Of a DNA stretch of 64,000 nucleotides, positions 1 to 11,683 are shown piece by piece. The notes below the pieces were generated by a model that saw nothing but the letters and a program-made list of their open reading frames with translations, made no database searches and had not been told where the DNA came from. The DNA is from Diadophis punctatus similis (lineage: Eukaryota; Chordata; Lepidosauria; Squamata; Dipsadidae). The stretch spans positions 68,005,240-68,069,239 of the forward strand of contig JALIGW010000001.1 in the NCBI GenBank assembly GCA_023053685.1, written 5' to 3'. A program made the position numbers and the translations under genes. The stretch's first letter is position 1; each line of letters starts with the position of its first letter.

Positions 1-6
1 ACTACA

Positions 7-102
<96 letters not shown>

Positions 103-135
103 AGGGAGAGGGAGAGGGAGAGAGAGAGAGAGATA
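1..135. repeat. (AC)n followed by (AG)n compound microsatellite
   Basis: About 40 bases of AC repeats run directly into about 85 bases of AG repeats with GGGAGA variants near the end. The window starts inside or next to the array, so its true left edge is unknown. No gene is associated with it. Confidence 0.95.
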
Positions 136-254
136 TTCAGGTTGGATCTGTTGGGACAAACCCGGTAGGACAAACCCATTGTTGCTACAAACTAGAAAAC
201 ACCTCATCCTCATCACAACCACCACCATTTCCTTGAAAAACAGTGATCAATGTC

Positions 255-385
255 TTTGGAGATTCTGAGCCATCCAGTCATAGCTGTCTTAAAAGTGTTT
301 CCCCTCCCTCAAAAGGCAACTGGATTCTTTTTTGAGGAGGAAGAAGAAGAAGAAAATTTGCTTCTTGTCCAAGAAGCTTCATCCA
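255..385 (-). repeat. Penelope-like dispersed repeat, decayed fragment
   Basis: The block reads GGAGATTCTGAGCCATCCAG, then GGCAACTGGATTCTTTTTTG, then CTTCTTGTCCAAGAAGCTTC. The same three blocks occur in the same order at about 56.98-57.73 kb and 7.4 kb. It is a relic with small internal changes and a (GAA)n expansion. The Penelope-like assignment is an inference from the inverted organisation at 57 kb. Confidence 0.45.
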
Positions 386-448
386 TTGTTACAAGATTGT
401 CAAGACTGAGATAAAAGTCCTTCTTTTCTTGATTTACATCTTACTGAT

Positions 449-596
449 CAGTGGTGGGTTGCTCCCGGTTTGGCCTGGTTCTGCGAACCAGTAGCGACAG
501 CGGCAGGAGCCTCCGCCCACCTGCCCGGGACACTTCTGCGCATGTGCAGAAACATCATGCGCGAGCACAAGCAACGGGTTTTAGAACCCACTACTG
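449..596. mobile_element. hAT-type MITE, 148 bp, exact 8-bp TSD
   Basis: The element starts CAGTGGTGGGTTGCTCCCGG and ends AGAACCCACTACTG, so the ends are imperfect inverted repeats. It is bounded by identical TTACTGAT at 441-448 and 597-604. An 8-bp duplication with CAG..CTG ends is typical of hAT transposons. The core holds CTGCGCATGTGCAG, shared with other MITEs here. There is no coding capacity, so a hAT transposase would have acted in trans. Confidence 0.9.
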
Positions 597-599
597 TTA

Positions 600-1870
600 C
601 TGATCCATAAGATTTGTGTTTATATTGCAGTTACATATTTATTTATCACTCTATGTATATAACAACTTTCATATATTAAATGAAAGGATCAATGAACTTA
701 GCACTCCAAAGAAATTTCACACCTTAATTGAAGGTTCAAGCTTTTGTCAAAGGCCAATGTGGCCTTTTAGATTGGAACTTTATATTATATTACATTTAGA
801 ATTGTAAAGAATAGATTTGACATGCAATTGTCTGGTTTTAAGAGCTTTATCTGTATCAGAAACACACGGGTGTTTGTTAAAAAGAAACATGATTCCAAAT
901 ATATCATGAAGAGAAATAATGAATTTGCTGTTAGCCGCTCAATGTTGTCACAACTGGTGTTTCATGAAACTGGAGCAAATAAATCAAATTAAACTTTTCC
1001 TGACACAATGGGTAATATGGATTTGTTTTTTTCAGTTCATCTCTTGTTGTTACATTTGATAAACTGATTGCCTTATTTCCCAAGGAATTTAGAAAAGTTA
1101 TTCAATGCAATGAAATATGGATTTATGTCCCAATGAATGAACTGGACTAGAATAAATGAGCTGGACAATCAAGTAAAAAAGAATTCAATAAACCATTTTT
1201 CTTATAAATGTGCCATAATGAACAGAAAGGTCAGAAATAATAGTCTAAACTCTAAACTATAGTTTTGTTCAGTTTCCCACTTGTTGTACAAGCTGCTCTA
1301 TATTATTTTTCTTAAAACCAACCAAAAATACATATATTTTCATGTGTGAGGTTTTTTTTTATTATAACCCTATATGCCCCTTTACTGGAAGTGAAACTTG
1401 TGCAGTTTTACAGCCATTTTGTTGAAATACTGCATTTTCTATGCATATCTTCAAATAATAGATTATTCATAACCTTAGGTTTCTTGCTATTTACAAAATT
1501 CAGTAGAGTACACTTTTGTATACTTAGTCCAAAAATTACATATGAGTCATGTTTGCATTAAAATGTAAAAAAAATTTTCATCTGTTCCTAACAAAGAATC
1601 TAGGCCCAAAGTTTGCACCGACTATATTATACTGCTATAAAATGAAACATTTGGCCTAGTAGTGTTTGCTTTGTTTACAGAGATTTCTGTTGGCACTTGT
1701 ATGTTCTGCAAGATCCATCTCAAAGTTTATCTTTGAAAGGCTTAAATATCCTTAAAATTGCCACCTCCAAAGGAGCAATACTTTATCATGGTCACATGAA
1801 AAGGACAAAAATAAAATAAAATAAAATAAGAGAATGGTGTGTTTTTATCACATAGGGAAATATTCATTTC
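600..1870. other. AT-rich sequence with nothing recognised
   Basis: No recognised repeat, RNA gene or convincing exon was seen. Short open frames at 616-807 and 1346-1561 are hydrophobic, AT-driven translations with no family resemblance. A short (AAATA)n run lies at about 1806-1829. Confidence 0.5.
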
Positions 1871-1878
1871 CTATAAAG

Positions 1879-2009
1879 CAGGGGTGGGGAGCTATGGTCC
1901 TTTTATAACTTGTGGACGTCAACTCCCAGAATTCTTGAGCCAGCCATGGAATTCCTGCTGGCTCATGAATTCTGGGAGTTGAAGTCCACAAGTCATAAAG
2001 GGGGCATAT
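1879..2009. mobile_element. Palindromic MITE, right end lost
   Basis: The left end CAGGGGTGGGGAGCTATGG is of hAT kind. The arms 1905-1945 and 1956-1996 are inverted copies built on ACTCCCAGAATTC and GAATTCTGGGAGTTGAAGTC. The expected right terminus, a complement of the left 20 bases, is missing after GGGGGCATATA, so no target duplication can be shown. The family is recognised by its hairpin only. Confidence 0.7.
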
Positions 2010-2204
2010 ATAATTACTATACCACTAAATAATGTCTGAACTTTGACAAGAGTTAATAAAATTGCAAGGAAATAGTGGTCCAGCTACTGTCAGCTGCCAG
2101 CCCCTCCAGCAGCCGAATCAGAGGAGGAGGAGGAGGAGGAGGCATGGGAATCATGGTCAGCATCAAGGCAACCTGAGAGCTCTGAGGGGGAAGAGGGAAT
2201 GGAG

Positions 2205-2326
<122 letters not shown>

Positions 2327-2395
2327 GGCAAGAAGGCTCTGTATAGAATAATGCTCCTATTATATACATTCAGAACATAGAGTAAGGAGGTAGAA

Positions 2396-2757
2396 CAGTG
2401 GTTCCCAACCTTTTTGTGATCAAGTACCACTTGGAGGTCCCATACAGTCGCCACGTACCACCTGGTTCCAGAGAAACTAAATTCGATCAGATATCACTTT
2501 ATTTCCATAATTGTACCATTCCTTTTTTGGCCCCGTGCATCCAGCAACTGGATTCTCGGGCCACTGGGACCAGGTGGGTGGCGTGTGGCAACAGTTGCAA
2601 ATCGTTGCCAGATTATCTTGTGTTAGGCAGTAAACATTTTTGTGAAGTAAAAAATAACTAACTAAAAATCGTTCATGATCCCGAAAGTGTTTGCGTACCA
2701 CCTGGAAGGCCCTCGCGTACCACTAGTGGTACACGTACCACAGGTTGGGAACCACTG
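2396..2757. mobile_element. hAT-type MITE, 362 bp, exact 8-bp TSD
   Basis: The ends CAGTGGTTCCCAACCTTTTT and AGGTTGGGAACCACTG are near-perfect inverted repeats. The flanks 2388-2395 and 2758-2765 are both AGGTAGAA. The internal sequence repeats the word GTACCAC many times near both ends. CAGTGGTTCYCAACC is the classic hAT/Charlie-type terminus. There is no transposase, so it is non-autonomous. Confidence 0.93.
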
Positions 2758-3362
2758 AGGTAGAAGAACAGTAATTAATCTTTAAACTGCCATGGCTATT
2801 TTGGTCACAGGTAAATTCATTTTTTTGAATTAAGAAGATGATGGAACTTGCTAACAATCTACAATTTAACCGTGAGAAGTTAAGTATTAATTATTATGGG
2901 TGACTAAAAGTGCATAATTCCCATATTTTTGAAAATAGAAGTTTTGAAAGCAAGCTTGAAACTATTTTTTAATCAAATTTAGACAATTGGATAATGGAAA
3001 TGGGAATCCTTACAGAAGTCTGAGAAATTGCTTTCTACTTCCATGTAGAAATCACACCTGATATATCAATGGCATTTAACTGCTATAATAATTCATATAT
3101 ATTTATATCAGTTACTGGAGGGGCTATAATCAAAAAGTGACTGTTTTCCATTTTTGATGAGAGTATGATAAATGAAAGATGACATGGATTGGATTTGTGT
3201 TCATAATTTTTTTTCTGCCTGCAGTAGGATGAATAATTTGTGGAGACCATTTTCATTCAATCCTAGCAAAGAAAGGATCCTATGGTACCTTATTCTAAGA
3301 TTACCTATTTATGCTCGCATAAGGTTTCAAGGATTATTAGAATCTGATAATGATAATAGATA

Positions 3363-3458
3363 ATAGATGGATGGATGGATGGATGGATGGATGGATGGAT
3401 GGATGGATGGATGGATGGATGGATGGATAGATAGACAGACAGACAGATAGATAGAAAT
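3363..3458. repeat. (GGAT)n, (GATA)n and (GACA)n simple repeat
   Basis: GGAT repeats at 3367-3427 pass into GATA and then GACA repeats at about 3428-3455. It lies against the 3' tail side of the SINE at 3456-3671. A second, longer block of the same kind begins directly beyond that SINE. Confidence 0.95.
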
Positions 3459-3669
3459 AGCAATAAGACATCTATACTGTTTCACATTGCTCTACAGCCT
3501 TCTCTAAGCAGTTTACAGAGTCATATTGCCCCCAACAATCTGGGTCCTCATTTTACCCACCTTGGAAGGATGGAAGGCTGAGTCAACCTTGAGTCATTGA
3601 GAATTGAACTGCTGGCAGTCGACATAATTAGCCTGCAATACTGTATTCTAAACACTGTGCCACCACCGC

Positions 3670-3671
<2 letters not shown>
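3456..3671 (-). mobile_element. tRNA-derived squamate SINE, full or nearly full
   Basis: Read on the minus strand it has the tRNA-like head (GTGGCACAGTG..., then a degenerate B box), the shared middle GAGGACCCAGATTGTTGGGG and the 3' stretch CAGTTTACAGAG / CTAAGCAG seen in eight other copies in this window. It is decayed, with several differences from the better copy at 33808-34051. The family resembles the Sauria-type SINEs of squamates. It is flanked on both sides by GATA-type microsatellite. Confidence 0.85.
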
Positions 3672-4100
<429 letters not shown>

Positions 4101-4104
4101 ATGA

Positions 4105-5490
4105 CCATATTATTCTAACACATCTAGTTATCTTTTTAATAAGTCACCATTTAGATTATATGTTTATAAAGCCAAGAAAATGGCCATATAAAAGTCTCTA
4201 ATCTGCAAGTGATCCCTGCATGAGCTTTGCATCTTCTTGTATCAAAACTGTCTTCTTTTCATATATATCACAGTGATTCATTTCAATGCTTGAGTTGGGT
4301 TAAAATCAATTTTTTGAGAGCTGATTTACTTTCTGCTCACATAATTGGCTCTCCAAGCCATTACTTTAAAGCTGAAAAAACAGCAGCAACTCTGATTGCA
4401 TTTTAGTCTCTGCCATCGGAAAGTCTTTGACTCAGTAGAACGGCTTAACATTTTGATACTTGTATAACTTTAGGAAATTGGCATTTATTCCTGTTGTATC
4501 TTAATCCTCTTACCTGTGGAATCCTCTTTCTCTCCTTTTTACAACCATTTAGCTCTTTTTTTAAAAAAATAGCTTACTCAAATATCAATGCTTTTAAATC
4601 AGTCTGTAGCTTCGTGTCACATAACTCATGAAAGCTATAATAAGTTCTTTATTTTCTTGCACATGCCATAGATACACACCTATCCAAAATAAGCAATTTA
4701 TTTGCCTAATAGTGCAAAAACTTCAGTGAGCAGATGGTAAGCAGCAAAACTGGTTTCTGCTGATTGCATTGTTTTTAAATAAAATGGTTACTTCACATTG
4801 AAATGACAGATAAAATATTAAAACGCACACAATTAGAACTGGGTATTAGGCCTATATGAATCAGCCATGAATTGGAGATAATTTCTTATTAACAAGATTT
4901 TGGTTAGTCAGGGATGTATTGCTAGCAATACTCTATGTTGATTAATTAGCAGAGACAGAAGAAACTGACTTACATTCCACAGAGAAATGATATCTGCCCG
5001 CACTGCTGCCCTATTTTATGGGACACAGTATCTGAGGTGATTTCAGTAATTATTAACAGACTTAGACCTGCCAAATTATGCATTAATTTAAAAGTGGGGA
5101 TTGCTTTCAGGGTATACAGTGGTATGAGCAGAATCCTGGAAATTATGTTGTGCTAGTGGAACTTTAACTTTCCATTAGCACAACAGAGCAAAGTTAAAAC
5201 TTGTGGTGGGTCACATTAAAAAGGCTGAGGACTGTGAACGTGAATTAAAACCAAAGCAGTATTAGTCTTACTATCCAAAATAGCTCTGATAAACCAGCAA
5301 TTTAATATTTAATGTGATGATAACACCCATTGGGCAATGCCAGAATCACACCACTCAAGGCTGAGCATTCTCTCTCTTTCTATAGAAATGAACTTAATAA
5401 CTCCGTATATGACATTAAAGCTGATTCAACATATTGTTCTGAAGCAGAACTCGATTTCAATGCATAAAGTTGCTTCAGTGAGATGAAGGA
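4105..5490. other. AT-rich unique sequence; one small hairpin
   Basis: No repeat family, RNA gene or exon was recognised. A small hairpin at about 5146-5186 pairs TTGTGCTAGTGGAA with TTCCATTAGCACAA. It has no U-run and no adjacent gene, so no function is assigned. Confidence 0.45.
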
Positions 5491-5719
5491 AATTACTCTC
5501 CGCTTTTGCTGGAGAAGGAAAGATCAACACACTTCATTATTCCATCAAAAAGATGGACATTCAAAACCTGGACAAATAAACGCAATACCGATGAGTTGCC
5601 CAGATTAGAAGGTATCCAAAAGGCTACTGGAAAAGACCAGAGGGCAAGTATAAGTAGCACTAATGCTGATGATATGCCTGGACTGAAGCCAAAAGAACAT
5701 CCAGCTGCTAATGTGGCCA

Positions 5720-6130
5720 AGGGCAAAATAGAAGTCTGATGCTGCAAAAATGTGTAAACCATTGAAATGTGGTTTAGGAATGTCAGAACCTTGAACCAAG
5801 GCAAACCAGATGTCCTCTGAGTGAAAATGTCAAGTCTGAATACTAACATTCTTGGAATCAATCTTCTGAAAAGGATTGGAATGGGCCATACTCCATGTTA
5901 GAGGAGTGGCAGACATTCTATTGTGAAGTAGAAAATCATACAAGAAGTGGCATATCCAATGGGCATCAAACTCAGTGTTCAGCAACAACCTGCAAAATAA
6001 TAGAAAGATCTCAATTTGAGTCCAAGCCAAGCCAATCATTATTATAGTGATTCACATTTATGCTCCAAACTTAGATGCACAGGAAACAGAGGTTGAACTG
6101 CAAATGACTTCTTGATATAACAGTAAAAAA
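5720..6130 (+). mobile_element. BovB/RTE LINE relic, endonuclease region
   Basis: Translated in broken frames, the stretch near 6040-6100 reads roughly as a Val-Ile-His-(Ile)-Tyr-Ala-Pro-Asn motif followed by Gln-Glu-Thr-Glu-Val-Glu. This is the pattern of the apurinic-endonuclease domain of BovB LINEs. Upstream words such as GGAATGGGCCATACTCC fit the same region. Stops and frameshifts are frequent, so it is long dead. The left edge may extend to about 5500. Confidence 0.55.
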
Positions 6131-6134
6131 AAAG

Positions 6135-7410
6135 TAGACTAATTACAGGAATGGCAAAGTTGGAAGTATGGTAACATTTGGAATAATGGGGAAACTTAAC
6201 TTTAGTATAAGAAATAAAACAGGAAATATACTAATAGAGTTCTTGTCAAATAGTGATGGATTATATCTTCTGAAGCTCAAAAGTTGACAGGGATGGTAAC
6301 TGTAGCCATGAAATAAATATATCTCTGCTATTTGGGAGAAAAGCTATATCAGATCCAAAATAAACTAAAATAAAACACAATAAAGTACCACAATATTATA
6401 TTGACAGCAAAAGTATGTAGTCTCAAGGCCATGGTTTTCCCAGTTGTAATGCACTTGTGTGAAAGTAGAGAATCTGAACAAAGAAAATTGATCCCTTTGA
6501 ATGATCCCCCCACAGACAAAAACCCTGTCAAAAATAACCAAGACCATACAAAAGGGCTATCAAAAAACCAAGATGGCACAAATGAAGCCGTACTCAATTG
6601 TACATGCATGTAACATGGATACATGTACAAAAGGTGTGAGGCTTCCAACATGTTTTCCCAACTGCTCTCTCTTTTAACCCTATACTACAGGCATTACTGA
6701 AACAAGAACAATTCACTCAGTAAAGTAAAGCCAGAATACTCACTAGAAACATTCATTAGGAAATGAAAGCTTAATAATTTGACACATAATATTACAGTAA
6801 CAGTAACTGGATAGGATTCTGATGCTTGGAAAACTCAACTACACTTTAAAAAAAATATTTCAATTGAAGACAAAATTACTAGATATTATGAAATAGGCAT
6901 AAGATTGCAAAATCTCACAGAAGCAGTTGCCGACCAATAATCTAGGTAAAATTAAATCTGTTGGGTCAAAAGAGTTTGAGATAACTGAATAAACGAATAA
7001 ACATTTTTCTGCATCTTTTTGTTTATATCTAGTGGCTATATGGATATTTGCAGCCCAGATATATAGGACTTAATGAACTGAAGTATCTTAATGATTTGCA
7101 TGGTCCTGCTTAGTATGTCTAATATTAAATGTTTAGTAGTAAACAAATTACCAACTTTGTAATTCTTAGTTCTTACTAAGAATTGGTAGTGAACTAAAAT
7201 GTGGTAGGATCATTATTCCATTTGTAGAACAGATGCAGATACTGTTGAGAAATATTTTATCCCAAAAGATTAGAATTGTAGCAGCAATGTTATTTCAGAA
7301 ACTGTGTCAGAGATTCTAGTGGGATATCAGAGGAAGCTGTTCAGACCTTAATAGGCTTAAATTACTAGATTTCTGTTAAACATTGGAAGAAGCACTCTAG
7401 ACATTAAGAG
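6135..7410. other. AT-rich sequence, no feature recognised
   Basis: Open frames at 6349-6651 and 6401-6613 overlap on opposite strands and resemble no family I know. No target duplications or terminal repeats were found. It could hold further decayed BovB sequence continuing from 6130. Confidence 0.4.
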
Positions 7411-7414
7411 CTAT

Positions 7415-7535
7415 TATCCCAGAGGTGCTTTTTCAAGCGGCAACTGGACTTTCTTGTTTTTCTTTGAAGACATTTTGCTTCTCATCCAAGACCACCAAAC
7501 CTGGATGACTGAGAATCTTCATAGACATTATGAGC
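7415..7535 (-). repeat. Penelope-like dispersed repeat, inverted fragment
   Basis: GCAACTGGACTTTCTTGTTT and GCTTCTCATCCAAGA are in minus orientation. CTGGATGACTGAGAATCTTC follows in plus orientation. The same inverted joining of parts is seen at larger scale at 57.26-57.73 kb. Confidence 0.5.
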
Positions 7536-7714
7536 TGTTCACCAGTAGTACTTATCATTCAAAGAAGTGACTGCGGTTTTCTTCACCAGAGATCTTCAAG
7601 TTAAAGCTGCAGGGTTAACTCCTAAGGGAAACTCTGATTCTGGATTTTCTGTAGCAAGCTGCCATCTAGTGAGTATCTAGATTTGCTCTGTTGCGGAGGA
7701 TATTGGATTTGCTT

Positions 7715-7971
7715 CAGAGGTGGGTTGCTCCTGGTTCTATAGAACCGGTAGTGGGAATTTTCTCCTGCTCGCTGAACTGGGAGCGATCGTCGGCTGGCCA
7801 TGCCCCTGAACCAGCTCTCTCAGCACCGCCATAGGCGCCGTCATCTTGTTTTTGTCTTCTGCACATGCGCAGAAGCTGTTTTTGCTTCTGCGCATGTGCA
7901 GAAGCTGGGTTTTCAGCACTGCATATGTGCACCTGCAGGAGAAAGTGAACTGGCGGTGAGGTAAATTACTG
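7715..7971. mobile_element. hAT-type MITE, 257 bp, exact 8-bp TSD
   Basis: It starts CAGAGGTGGGTTGCTCCTGG and is flanked by identical ATTTGCTT at 7707-7714 and 7972-7979. The right end (AAATTACTG) has decayed from the expected AACCCACNNCTG. The core is a hairpin of CTTCTGCRCATGYGCAGAAGC repeats at 7855-7907. There is no coding capacity. Confidence 0.88.
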
Positions 7972-8161
7972 ATTTGCTTGTATATGCCTGGATTTTTGTA
8001 GTCTATCTAGAAGCCATATATAATTCACTCATAGAGTACATAGCACAGTGCTGGAAACAAAGTATGTAACTATGTGACCATATGAGAAAATATATAGCAA
8101 GCAATATTTCAAATATGTGTACGTATTTGGATGCATGCCATGCCCTGCAAATTCTCTAAGG

Positions 8162-8660
8162 CAATGATGGCGAACCTATGGCACCTGTGGCACGTGAAGC
8201 CATATCGGAGGGCATGCGAGGCGTTGTCCTATGTCAGCTCCAGCATGCATGTGCGCACTGGCCAGCTGATTTTCGGCCTTGGGGAAGGCCATTTCACCCC
8301 GGAGTGTGAAAAACGGCCCAACGGGCAAACCGGAAGTTCGGAAAAACGGACTTCCGGTTTGCCCTTTGTGCTGTTTTTTGCACTCCAGGGCTTCAGGAAA
8401 CTTCCCTGAAGTCTCCGGAGTGTGAAAAACAGCACAACAGGCAAACTGGAAGTCTGTTTTTCTAAACTTCCAGTTTGCCCATTTGCCCATTTTTTCACCA
8501 TCCCAGGCTTCAGTGAGGCCTGTGCATATGTGCAGGGGGCAGCACAGGGTGGGGGTGCGCATGCGTGGGGGGAGGGAGTGGGTGTGGGTATGTGTGCGCA
8601 TGCTAGTGTGCGCACACACGCCCTTTTGGCATGCAAACCAAAAAAGGTTCACCATCACTG
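8162..8660. mobile_element. hAT-type MITE, about 499 bp, TSD 6 of 8
   Basis: The ends CAATGATGGCGAACCTATGG and AAAAAGGTTCACCATCACTG are inverted repeats. The flanks CTCTAAGG (8154-8161) and CTCTAAAT (8661-8668) agree at six of eight bases. The interior is built of direct and inverted repeats of an AAACTGGAAGT/ACTTCCGGTTTGCCC module and is GC-rich. Overlapping open frames on both strands come from this symmetry and are not genes. Confidence 0.85.
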
Positions 8661-8717
8661 CTCTAAATATTCATATCTTAGCATAGACATAGATCCCCCC
8701 CTAAGTAGCATGAAGAT

Positions 8718-8940
8718 AGAGCCCTGGTGGCACAGTGGTTAGTTGCAGTATTGCAGGCTAATTCTGTTGATTGCCAGCAGTTCGAGTCTTATCAGGCTAA
8801 AGGTTGACTCATCCTTCCATCCTTCCGAGGTGGGTAAAATGAGGACCCAGATTGTTGCGGGCAATATGACTGACTCTGTAAACTGCTTAGAGAGGGCTGT
8901 AAAGCAGTATATAAGTCTAAGTATAATTGCTATTTCTGAT
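8718..8940 (+). mobile_element. tRNA-derived squamate SINE
   Basis: It has a head GAGCCCTGGTGGCACAGTGG with a B-box-like AGTTCGAGTC, the shared body GGTAAAATGAGGACCCAGAT, and a 3' end GTATATAAGTCTAAG with a short tail. It is nearly full-length and mildly diverged from the other copies in this window. Confidence 0.88.
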
Positions 8941-10250
8941 GCATAGCATCAAAAACTGATATATGGGGAAGAGAACAGATGCAGCATCTAGTTCAGAAAG
9001 GTGTATTTCACAAAGTACTATAGAACTGGAAGTGACTAAATGAATGAATGGGACAGTTAATTCACTGAAAGCAAAACAAGGCTGTGTAAAAGCTCATGAC
9101 TACAATAGCTGAAAATAGGTATTGTTTGTAGATATAATGTATTTCATGCTAGTACTAGAAGTCTCTGAGACAAGATAGGGGAATTAGAGTACTTAGTAAC
9201 AAACAAAAACATAGATATTCTGGAGTTAAGGAAAGCCTGGTATAATAGAGATACTATGATTGCTCCTGGATACAAACCCTATGGAAAAGATAGGGAAGTT
9301 TACATTAAATTGTTCTTTATATGCAAGAAATCTAGAAAACATTGGAAGACCAGATTTTTCCACAGAATTACTATGCCACTGTGAATGGCAATGTCTGGCC
9401 ACAAATATATGTATTATTCTGATATTTCCCTCCACTTCTTAAGTGTAGATATCTTTGGTAAAGATATTGATGAAAGCAATCTAAATATTTCACAATGGGT
9501 AAGCACTTTTCTCTACAGCTGAGACGTACACAGTTCTTGCATGGTAGGTTAATATCTGATGTCTCTAGTGGATGATTTGTCTCTGCATTTTCATAGCTCA
9601 TGTCTTTAGGCCATGATTATTCATTACACAGAAGAGTCTCTTGCTAAATGTGACATTTCCCTATATCCTTTGGCACATTGTAGAATGGACTTTGATGAAG
9701 TCACCACACATGATATCCTTGAAAACACCTCAGAGAGCCTGATATTGTTGCAGCAGTGATCTAGAGAAAGCAAATTTTAAGGCCTATCCACAAACAGTTT
9801 ATTGCAAGACCAGTAAGTGCCCATAGAACATGTAACCAGGCACATAATGTGCATCTCGGTTAGGCAAAAGAAAAATGAACTGGATTTGTGAACTTCACCA
9901 AATCGAAGTCTGTTGTAGCTCAACATTTATATCAAAAGATAATGCTGTAAAATTTGGCCAAAAGAGGGTGTGCATTCATTAAAAAAAAATTAACATAGAA
10001 AGCTCGATCTTTCTCACAGGAGTTAGCAACAAAACATTATGTTCCAAGACCCACACCACACTATACTTCTACCTCTAAAAATGTTGCTTATGGAAAACTG
10101 ATCACTTCTGGAATGGCATCATTCAAAAAGAAGAAAAGTGATTTTGGGGGGGGGGGGAGAATGCCATATGATAAGGAATGCCCCAAACTAGGACTGGCGT
10201 ATTTTTTTTCATGTAGTTCCCTGTATTCCTAAGTTGTCAGTCAAAGTGCA
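8941..10250. other. AT-rich sequence, no feature recognised
   Basis: No repeat termini or exon signals were found. A run of 13 G at 10146-10158 is the only compositional oddity. Short open frames near 9226-9601 overlap on both strands and match nothing recognised. Confidence 0.4.
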
Positions 10251-10253
10251 GTT

Positions 10254-10432
10254 CTTGGTGCTCTTTGAACTTGGCTGTTTTCTTGCAATATGTTTCATTA
10301 CCCAAACTGGCTAACATAATCAGTGCAAGCCTATCATCACTGGCACTGCTGATGTTACCTAGTTTGGATAATGAAACAACTCTTAAGAAAACAACCAAGC
10401 TCAGAGAGCACCAAGGACCCCTCAGAACAGCT
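10254..10432. repeat. Palindromic dispersed repeat, candidate ribozyme-like module
   Basis: The left arm CTTGGTGCTCTTTGAACTTGG and the right arm CCAAGCTCAGAGAGCACCAAG are inverted. Inside each arm is a GGTAATGAAAC-like word preceded by CTGATG or CTGATT. A related, shorter palindrome lies at 52326-52446. I think these are ends of Penelope-like retroelements, which are known to carry hammerhead motifs, but this is an inference. Confidence 0.5.
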
Positions 10433-11149
10433 ATCTTGTTTCATGCCAACCAGTAAACCAGTTCTAGGAAACATCATTCTCAGAGCTGTTTGACACATCC
10501 TTCAATATTGCTCTAGAAGAGAACTCTCCTTGATTAAGTTGACAAGCCCTCTCCCAAGTGCTGCCTAACAGCCATTACCCCACCCTTATCCATACACAAT
10601 TCTACATACTGATATTCTTTCTCATACTAAAAGTTGTTTTCCTCAGTTCCTGAGCCAACTGAAGTTTTGACCTCTGAGTATCTTCTTTACGAATAGCCAC
10701 AGAGGACAGAATGTGCAAATGAATATTCAACAACAGTCATGACAATATACATCTATGAATGTTTATGTATTATTCATGGAATATTCTCCTGTCCGCTTAC
10801 TCCTTACTCTATATTTCTCAGAAGAAGATACCTCAGAATACCTTTCCCCCCAATGCAGCATACATATACAATTCTCAATTCTTGTTTTGGAATGAGAATA
10901 CCAGATTAATTCTGAACTCCAAGAATCCTGCAAGGTTGAATCTGGGTCGGTCACTGGGATCAGAGATTTACTCTTCTGAGCTTTCGGACTCATGCTGGTG
11001 CCCATCTTCAAGGAACTTCTCTCTACTTGAATACGTGCTTTGGGCTATTCTGTCAGTTGTGTTTATGTGGTATTTATATTTACCTTCATTCATCCAAGAA
11101 TCTTTTTTAAATATTGGAAATTATTTAATAATTTTTATTACATTCCTCT

Positions 11150-11683
11150 GTTCACAACAGAATACCTTATGAAACAAGACTTGAAATTTTGGGCCTAGAA
11201 AATTTAGAACTACGCCACCTTTGATCTGACCTAAGTGTAGCTCACAAAATTATCTGCCACAACGTCCTACCTGTTAACGACTACTTCAGCTTCAACCGCA
11301 ATAATACACGAGCTCACAATAGATACAAACTTAATGTAAACCGCTCCAAACTTGATTGCAAAAAATTCGACTTCAACAACAGAGTGGTCAAAGCCTGGAA
11401 TACTTTACCTGACTCAGTAGTTTCTTCCCCAAACCCCCAAAACTTCAACCTCAGATTATCTACCATCGACCTCACCCCATTCCTAAGAGGTCGGTAAGGG
11501 GCGTGCATAAGCGCACAATTGTGCCTACCGTTCCTGTCCTAATGTACCCATATATTCATACCTCTTTTACTCTTATTAATGCTTGTACTATTACATATAT
11601 ATTCAATCATGTTTTTACTGTTTATACTTTGCTTATAATCATATATGCTTGACAAATAAACAAATACAATACAGTACAATTTC
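11150..11683 (+). mobile_element. Non-LTR retrotransposon 3' end (jockey/CR1 group)
   Basis: The translation gives Leu-Glu-Ile-Leu-Gly-Leu-Glu-Asn-Leu-Glu-Leu-Arg and later Asn-Thr-Leu-Pro-Asp-Ser-Val-Val-Ser-Ser, the end of a LINE reverse-transcriptase protein. It is followed by a stop near 11497, a 3' untranslated part and a GACAAATAAACAAATA tail. One in-frame stop near 11222 shows it is inactive. It is the same family as 12735-13440, 40838-41330 and 58925-59212. Confidence 0.8.
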
